Origin: Apus apus
Taxonomy: Eukaryota; Chordata; Aves; Apodiformes; Apodidae
Length of the DNA stretch: 64,000 bases
Direction of reading: 5' to 3'
Assembly: GCF_020740795.1 (NCBI RefSeq)
Contig: NC_067304.1
Coordinates: 5,880,056-5,944,055 of the forward strand
Part shown: positions 57,761-64,000 of the stretch, piece by piece
How positions within the stretch are numbered: the first letter of the stretch is position 1
Layout: each line of letters starts with the position of its first letter
The notes under the pieces: model-generated
Databases searched by the model: none
What the model saw: the letters and a program-made list of their open reading frames with translations, nothing else
Told to the model about the DNA's origin: nothing
Position numbers and translations under genes: made by a program

Positions 57761-60700
57761 AACGTGTGTTTATTCTCAGCTTAAATGCAAAATGTCTTGT
57801 TCGGCTGATGAAGCCGAGTCCCCTCCGACGGGTGGGCAAGGCTTGTCTGAATCGTTCTGCAGCGGTAAAGAACTGGAGGGGATGAGGAACGTTACTTTGT
57901 GCTCTCACGTTTGCGTTGAAATACGTAATTGTTTGCTTTCCCCCCGCCATAAATTTGAGTATTGACAAAGACCAGCTAAAAACTTTGTCTTTTCAGGTCT
58001 TTATGCTTTGCAGAAAAACGTGGTTTATAGCTGTGAACAGGATTTTGTTTGTTTGTAGAAACCAGGCTCGGTGCTTGGGAAAGCTGATCTTTGTGTCAAA
58101 ACCCGACTGAAATCAGAATTTTACAGATCTGCTCTTTCATGTATCTGGAGTTGACATTCCTTGCTCCCTCCAGCATCTCTTTGAGTATTGGTAAAAAATT
58201 TCCTGCTTCTCTTCTGCTCCCAGGGTTTCCACTTCCAGCCTGTGGAGGAAGCACCCAAAGGGCATCTCTCTGCCAGGGCCTGCAGCACGTGGGGCAGTGA
58301 CCGTGTTTGTGTGTTAACACAACGACCTTATCAAAAAGTTAATCACTTCCAGGGGGCTGTGCTGTGCTCTGAGGGGGGACCTGCCAATCTTGACAATTTT
58401 TAAAGTCTAAGCCAGCTCACCCAGCTATAATTTTTCCTGAGACCCAGCTGGCAGCTCCCCGGGGCCCAGGGGTGCAGTGGGTACATCCCCAGGCTGATCA
58501 AGGATCATATGGCAGGTTTGAAGAGCCAGTCAGTGGTAAAAAATCAAAGAGATGGCACCACGTGGAGCCTACAAGCTGAGATGCCTGCCCCTGCCAGCTC
58601 TTAACAGGGCAGGGAAGGACCCAGCTTCCCTTTCTCTGCCCATGCCCAGGCACGGAGCCCTGTCAAGAGGAGCCTCAGTCTCCAGGTTTCTGTGCTGCTC
58701 AGGTGGCTTCTTTGCTGCTGCTGGCACTAAATCTGTTTTATTTATTGCATTATCTCAGCTCAGTCAAGTTATACGTAGATGCTACTTCTCCCTGGTGGCA
58801 TGGCACCTCAGCTAGAACATGATGGCATTTTCGCTTCACATCTCTACTGCACAGGCCCAGGTCCAGTTGCTTTGAGCTGAAAATGGTCAGTTTAGTTGTG
58901 CAAGGCAGCTCAGAACAGCAGTGTTTGTAGGTGTTCTCTTACATGTGGTAGGGAACAGGCTGGGAGTGGAAGGAATTCTGTTCTGCCAGGGTTACTGTGT
59001 CTAGACAAAGTGGGCTGCTGATCAGCACGGTGGCTTTGGCATCTTGAGAACCTGCCAGCCCAGGGACTAGGGCAGGCAAGGATGCTCTTCCCAGTGCCTT
59101 CTTTACAATATCATTTTAATTTTTTTAATTATGGCATTCCTGAATGTGTTTTAACTGATGCTTTTCACAGAGCTTTGAATATTCCAATACAGAAAGTTAC
59201 AGTAGATTCAAATGGTCATTTGAAGCCCCAAATCCAAGCTAAACAATACCCTGTTTTCCAGCCCATCTAGCATTCAGGAGCACATGGACATGGCAATCAC
59301 AGAGGCTGTGTTCCAGAAAGCTCCTGTAACACTTGCAAGACATTGAACTGTGTGATCTGCTGGCAGATGATCAGGGAAGAGCTTTTATCTCCTGTTTCTC
59401 CTCTTTTAAGGTTTTCTTTTTGATCCATTTTTCAGCCTCCAGGGCTGCTCGTGTCCCATGAGGCTGATGAAGGAGTTCATGAGCACAGAATAAAGGAAAG
59501 ATCAGAATATTCATCTGCTCCAAACTCCTGGAAACTTGCAAGAGAAGAGAAAAATCTGAAATATTTTCTCTGTAGGATTTCCCTATTAAGCCACATTTTC
59601 CTTTTCTTTGCAGACAACTGGTTCAAAGCAACATGGAGACTTGATGCCAGGCCCTGCTCTTCTCCTGCCCTGCCATGGTGCAGAGCAGGAGCAGATGGTG
59701 CAGTGCAGTGGAAAATCAGGTCTCCCAGAAAATATAGAGCTGAAAATAAAACACCCTCAAGCAGAAAGCTACTTGGCTTATCTCAGGATAAAATGAAGAA
59801 ATTGAGATACTTGGGAAAAAATAGAACATGCCTTCAGAGCAGTGTGTTCCACTGGCATGAGCTGCCTCACTCCTTCCCTGCTCATCTGAAGGCTCATCTC
59901 GTTTGTTGTCTTTCAGTTCACTGATTTTGGTTTCTCGGGGCATTCATGTGGCTGCTCTTTGCTGAACTAACAAGCGTGGTGATTGCTGAATTTCCTTTCC
60001 TTTTTACTTTCTTGCACACCCAGGACAAGCCTTTCAGAATTTCTTCCCACTCAAGCTGCAGCATGACCTGAATTGCATCCATCGTTGTTTAAATCCACTG
60101 GGGCATACTCATCTAGCCAAGAAAAGTCAGAATATTATGTCAAAACTTCAAGTCTGGTTTTCTACTTGTGCATAAAGAGGTAAATTACCTCTGAAAATGT
60201 GACCATTTCTTCCATGACGTTCCTAGTTTAGTGCCTGCAGCCTCTGCAAGTGCGACCCTTGGAGTTCCTGACATGCCCCGAATTCTCCGTGCTCCCATCC
60301 CAAAAGTTAGCTCTGCTCCGGCCAAATTCCAGCTCCTGACATTCCTCTGCTTGCACTGGAGTGCCAGGAGTTAGTACTAGGGTAGGGAAGCTCCTCGTGC
60401 ACTCACTGTGCTCTCGTGTTGAAGCACTCCTGGATTACCTCTCGCCCGGCTGCCTTGCGGTGACCTAGATCCTGTTCACACTGGCTGAAAAATCATTTAG
60501 CAGATCTTGGTATAAAAGGGTATTTAACATTAAAATGTCGTGGTCTTTATTCATCTGGAGAAAACAACAGAAGCAAACAACTGGTTCTTCTCACTGGTGT
60601 GGATGAAATAGGTTCTCTGAGCTTACATCCTTGGGTCTGATTTCTCTTTACCAGTAGCTGCAGCTGCCCCTGCAGTGACCCCCCCCGGGTGGCATCTGAG

Positions 60701-63430
60701 ACCTGTGGGGTTCTGGATCCTTCTGAAGGACCTGCCTGGAGAAGAACCAGCTCCATCCAGCAGAAGGGCACTGAGATGAGCCTTAGATGGAGGTAAGACG
60801 TCCTTCTCGTTATTATTTACAATCAATCCATGCATCAGCCTTGCTGGGAAAAAATCCAAGACTTTGCACGTGATTAAAGCAACAAAGAAGATTCTGCTGC
60901 CCCAAAGACTTGCTGCTTGCTGGTAACTTGCCATCCAGCTGGTTTTGCTTTTTTTTTTTTTTTCCAAAGGGAAAAGGAATGCCCAGGCTGCTGGGAGTCA
61001 GGTTTGGTGGCAAATATGAAGAGACTGTCTGTGCAAATATCAATGGCCCTTTCTCTGTAACGTGCTTTACTGCATAGAGAACAAACAGGGTTTCCAAGGC
61101 AGGGTAAACACAACCACATACCAGCCACGCTCCAGAGTGACTCACACGTGCTGCAGAGAACGGAGGAACTTCTCTGCCTCCAGCTGAACAGATCTGGGAG
61201 AGGAAGGTGAGATTTATCTCACTTTGAGAATGTTTTATAAATATTCAGTCAATCAGGGTTTGTTCTGAATAACTCCACGTCTTGGCAGATATGGAAGGCA
61301 AATCTTTGGAAGCTAAAGGAGTCAGACAAGGCAGGTGTTTGTTCACAGAACAGTGTTCAAATCCACAAGGGACTAGCTAGAGGTACAACCCAGTGGTGCT
61401 GGAAGCCATCACTAACCCTTTGTGAACAGTTTATCCCAGTCTTTCCAACACTTGAGCTGTTTAAATGAATTTAGCTGTTGGGAATGAAGAGTAAGAGAGG
61501 GTGGGTAAGTCTGTGGCAGCTACTGAGTCCTGGCCCTGGGCACGGGTCAGGCACAGTGTGACACGGGCCTTTGCCACCTGCTGGGAGGTTGGAGACAAGT
61601 GCTTTGCAGTCCTGAAGAGTGAGAACCTGACCTGGAGTACCAGCAGCAGGCACCTCACGGGGGTGAGGTCCTTTATCCAAAGCTGGTGTGTTGGTCTGTA
61701 GATTCAGAGGAAAACAAATCTTGGATGGAATTGAAACCAAATGTGTCGTGTGCACTTTGCAACAGGAACAAGTGGTGAGTCTGGCACTGGGGAATAAAAC
61801 ATGGACACAGGAGATAAGGGAGCAAGAGTTTTCTTATCAATCCCAAAAGCTAGATGTTGGTTTATGGCCCTAAGTTAGAGAGTTCATGTCCCTTCGTAAG
61901 AACAATTTTTAAAATATTACAGCTCAGAACAAGGACTTATCTGCTTCTTTCCCTAACTTAAATCCTTCCCCAGGACTTATTCTGCCTGCAGAGTTTTCAG
62001 ATTAATCATCAAGATTTCCAAAGGCTGCTCTGAGCAGGAACACTTCCCTTGGATCTTGCTGCAAGCAAAAGCAAACCAGTGCCATGGAAACCTGCAGATC
62101 CCTCCTGGCTGGGCTGAGACGTGGACGATGACAACGTGGATTCAGGACCTGAGAGTCCCTGAGGGAAAGCCAGGCCTGAAGGCTGAGGGTTGCTGTCCCC
62201 ACCCAAGGCAGGGTGCAGAGAGTTTACAACAAAGTTCTGTGACAATAAGGGTTAAGGGAAACACAAAACCTTTAATTAGATCAACTGATACAGCAGCAGG
62301 AGCATGACCTAAATCTAGCCCAGTCAGCAGGGGCCAAAGGCAGAGGGACAGTCCAGCTGGCAGCCGTGGTGTCAGAGGCATCCTCAGATGGTTTGGAATC
62401 CATCCCTCCAGCATCCCATGGAAAATTAAATAAGTTCCTACAGACAGCAGCATCTTTCTGAATTAAGGTGATGTATCTGAAGGTCTCATTAACAATGCAG
62501 CAGACAAGAATGTGTCTGCAAATCTCCTTGGTCATGCTGTTCTTCTCAGGGGAGGAAAGGAGTCAGGGAGGACAAGAGGGGGAGCAGCTCATTGTGGTGC
62601 CTTTTTGGGGCTGTTTTATCACCTCCTCTCTGCCCTTCTCCCCTGGGAACAGTCACTCCTGACTGTTCTTTGTCGTCTGTTCAAATCACATCAATTTAAA
62701 AGGGTTTGAGAGACTGTATTTAATCAAATGTTTGTTATGTCCAGGTGTCTTTGTCTGTCTCCTTTCCCAGATTTATCCAGAGATAATTATCTCATGTTGG
62801 AGACTCGTTTCCCCTTGAGGACCAACAGGAATATCCACTTAAAAATTAAAAAATAATTGGAACTAACAGAGTCCTTGTCAATTGTTATCCTGTCATCTCT
62901 GCTCGGGGGCACAGCCTTGTCCCTGCCATCTGCTCTGTCCCGACTTGGGAGAGGTAAGCTCTGCTCTGCTCGGTCCTGCAGAGCCCCACTTCTGGTTGCT
63001 ACTCATGTATCTGTATGAAAACACCATCGGACTAAAAAATAACAACTGCGTAGAATTTGCGGGACGTTTCCTTCCCCGTCAGGAACACAAGCACGAGGAA
63101 TTTCCAGGGCGTGACGAGGCTGTGGTGCAGCAAAGCCATGAACACCCACCCAGGCTGCCTGGCCGTGCAAGGATAACGACACAGTGTACGTGCTTGTGCA
63201 GTGGAAGCCACTGCCGAGATTTTTGGGATCCCACTGCAGCGAAGGGAAGCTGCACGCCCAGGGCTGAGCTGCTGTGACAAGGGCTGGCGGGCACAGACAC
63301 CCACGGCCCCAGGCGGGTCCTCCAGAGGGAGGCAAGACGTGCACGCGCACCCATTATTGCACTCGGCCTCTGCTGAAGTGAGCACTGTGCCGTCAGTTCG
63401 TTTTTTAGGCTTTTAGACCTTGTTCAATGA
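57761..63430. other. Intergenic sequence between divergent INKA2 and DDX20
   Basis: About 5.7 kb without a recognisable gene. It contains a T15 run at 60949-60963 and a minus-strand AATAAA (opposite 60551-60546). The open frames are short and unremarkable. Mammals have a non-coding antisense transcript at INKA2 (INKA2-AS1); I cannot confirm or deny one here from sequence. Confidence 0.65.
60949..60963. repeat. T15 homopolymer
   Basis: Run of fifteen T in intergenic DNA. On the minus strand it would be a poly(A)-like run, but no retrosequence is recognisable next to it. Confidence 0.85.
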
Positions 63431-63793
63431 GAAACCGGTTCCTGCGGCCAGCGTGGCGGGAGGAGCTGAGCCCCGGGGGGCAGAGCCAGCGCTGCCCGCT
63501 CCTCGCGGCGGGGCCGCGGGCCCGCAGGACCCTGCGCAGGACCCTCCTGCCGCACCGGACCCGCTTCCTCACCCTCTTTTCGTCCTCTCACCCTCCCCTG
63601 CAGCCCCCCTCGCCCCCCCCTCCCCGCACCCTCCCTCCCGCTCCCCGTGCCCCCCGCACACTCCGCCGCCCCAGACCCCGCCCCCCGACAGGCCACGCCC
63701 CCATACTGGCCCCGCCCCGCCAGGCCCCGCCCCCAAGCCCTGCCGCCCCGCCCCGCCCACCGGCGGGAACAGCGCCCCCTGGCGGCCCGGCGC

Positions 63794-63805
63794 GGGGGGG
63801 GGGGG
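63794..63805. repeat. G12 homopolymer
   Basis: Twelve consecutive G just upstream of the NRF-1 site in the DDX20 promoter. Confidence 0.85.
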
Positions 63806-63815
63806 CACCCCAAGC

Positions 63816-63825
63816 GCGCATGCGC
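63816..63825. promoter_or_regulatory. NRF-1 binding site (perfect palindrome)
   Basis: GCGCATGCGC with flanking C and G fits the full NRF-1 consensus (YGCGCAYGCGCR) at every position. It lies 46 bases upstream of the DDX20 start codon, where NRF-1 sites commonly mark transcription starts of housekeeping genes. Confidence 0.75.
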
Positions 63826-63870
63826 GGCGCAGGAGGAAGGCGCGCGCCCCCCGCCCTCCCGGCGCCCAAG

Positions 63871-64000
63871 ATGGCGGCGCGCGAGGCGCGGCCCCGCACC
63901 CGGGACGTGCTGGTGCCCGGCGGCCCCGCGGACTTCGGGTCCCTGCTGCTGTCGGCGCCGGTGCTGGCGGGGCTGCAGGCCGCGGGGTTCCACCGGCCGT
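63871..64000 (+). CDS. DDX20: DDX20 (Gemin3), DEAD-box RNA helicase, amino-terminal 43 codons, cut by window end
   Basis: The ATG at 63871 has strong context (A at -3, G at +4) and opens a frame to the window edge: MAAREARPRTRDVL, then a segment with PADFGSLLL, APVLAGL and AAGFHRP (residues 19-43). This matches human DDX20 just before its Q motif (PADFESLLL, PVLEGL, AAGFERP as I recall it), so identity is secure although the helicase core lies outside. DDX20 is a component of the SMN complex that assembles Sm cores on spliceosomal snRNAs, and it also binds transcription factors such as SF-1. The region before the conserved block is about 40 residues shorter than in the human protein. An in-frame ATG at 63820 could add 17 residues, but its context is poor and it lies within the NRF-1 site. 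The 3' part, introns and stop are not in the window. Confidence 0.92.
   Translation, partial: MAAREARPRTRDVLVPGGPADFGSLLLSAPVLAGLQAAGFHRP

Larger units (their letters stand above)
63430..64000 (+). promoter_or_regulatory. DDX20: CpG island, DDX20 promoter
   Basis: Extremely GC-rich with dense CpG to the window edge. Several Sp1-type GC boxes cluster at about 63,695-63,760 (repeated CCCCGCCCC). A G12 run lies at 63794-63805, a perfect NRF-1 palindrome at 63816-63825 and a YY1-type CAAGATGGCGGC over the start codon. This is the typical structure of a TATA-less housekeeping promoter. Confidence 0.85.

Noticed and set aside
56543-57784. Open frames of 413 codons (+) and 339 codons (-) over the INKA2 promoter
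   Set aside because: They owe their length to the CpG island and to an 18-bp repeat divisible by three. Real INKA2 coding here is only the 36 bases of exon 1.
63424-63993. 189-codon minus-strand frame opposite the DDX20 start
   Set aside because: Shadow of the CpG island and the DDX20 coding start. Arg/Gly-rich without domain.

Overview
This is a vertebrate nuclear locus, most likely avian. It holds one complete gene (RAP1A, + strand), a second complete coding gene on the opposite strand (INKA2, formerly FAM212B) and the first 43 codons of a third (DDX20, + strand) running off the right edge. The order RAP1A - INKA2 - DDX20 is, from memory, the order at human 1p13.2. The bird assignment rests on compact introns, no recognisable Alu/L1/B-type repeats, very GC-rich CpG-island promoters and proteins that are near-identical (RAP1A) or clearly diverged (INKA2, DDX20) from the mammalian ones. 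It is inference; I see no species-diagnostic sequence.

Layout. 1-2190: intergenic, no gene seen. 2190-3240: CpG island, the likely RAP1A promoter with a non-coding first exon. 2.6-18.6 kb: first intron. 18,619-29,756: six coding exons of RAP1A, all separated by phase-0 introns and encoding 184 residues ending in a CLLL prenylation box. A short 3'UTR piece and a separate 3'UTR exon follow, ending near 32.85 kb. 32.9-45.6 kb: intergenic space between convergent RAP1A and INKA2, with an unexplained CpG island at 38.45-39.12 kb. 45.6-57.0 kb: INKA2 on the minus strand, with a 3'UTR, a large coding exon at 46,528-47,499, a 9.5-kb intron with a possible internal promoter near 49.1-49.2 kb, and a 12-codon first exon at 56,964-56,999 inside a CpG island containing a ten-copy 18-bp minisatellite. 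57.8-63.4 kb: intergenic space between divergent INKA2 and DDX20. 63.43-64.0 kb: CpG-island promoter of DDX20 with Sp1, NRF-1 and YY1 type sites and the start of the coding sequence.

The genes are not one pathway. RAP1A is a Ras-like GTPase of adhesion and junction signalling, INKA2 is an inhibitor of the kinase PAK4 and so also bears on adhesion and cytoskeleton, and DDX20 (Gemin3) is an RNA helicase of the SMN complex. I did not find a novel multi-gene system. The items most worth checking are regulatory: the orphan CpG island at 38.5 kb, the possible internal INKA2 promoter, the promoter minisatellite, and the DDX20 start region where an in-frame upstream ATG sits inside a perfect NRF-1 palindrome.
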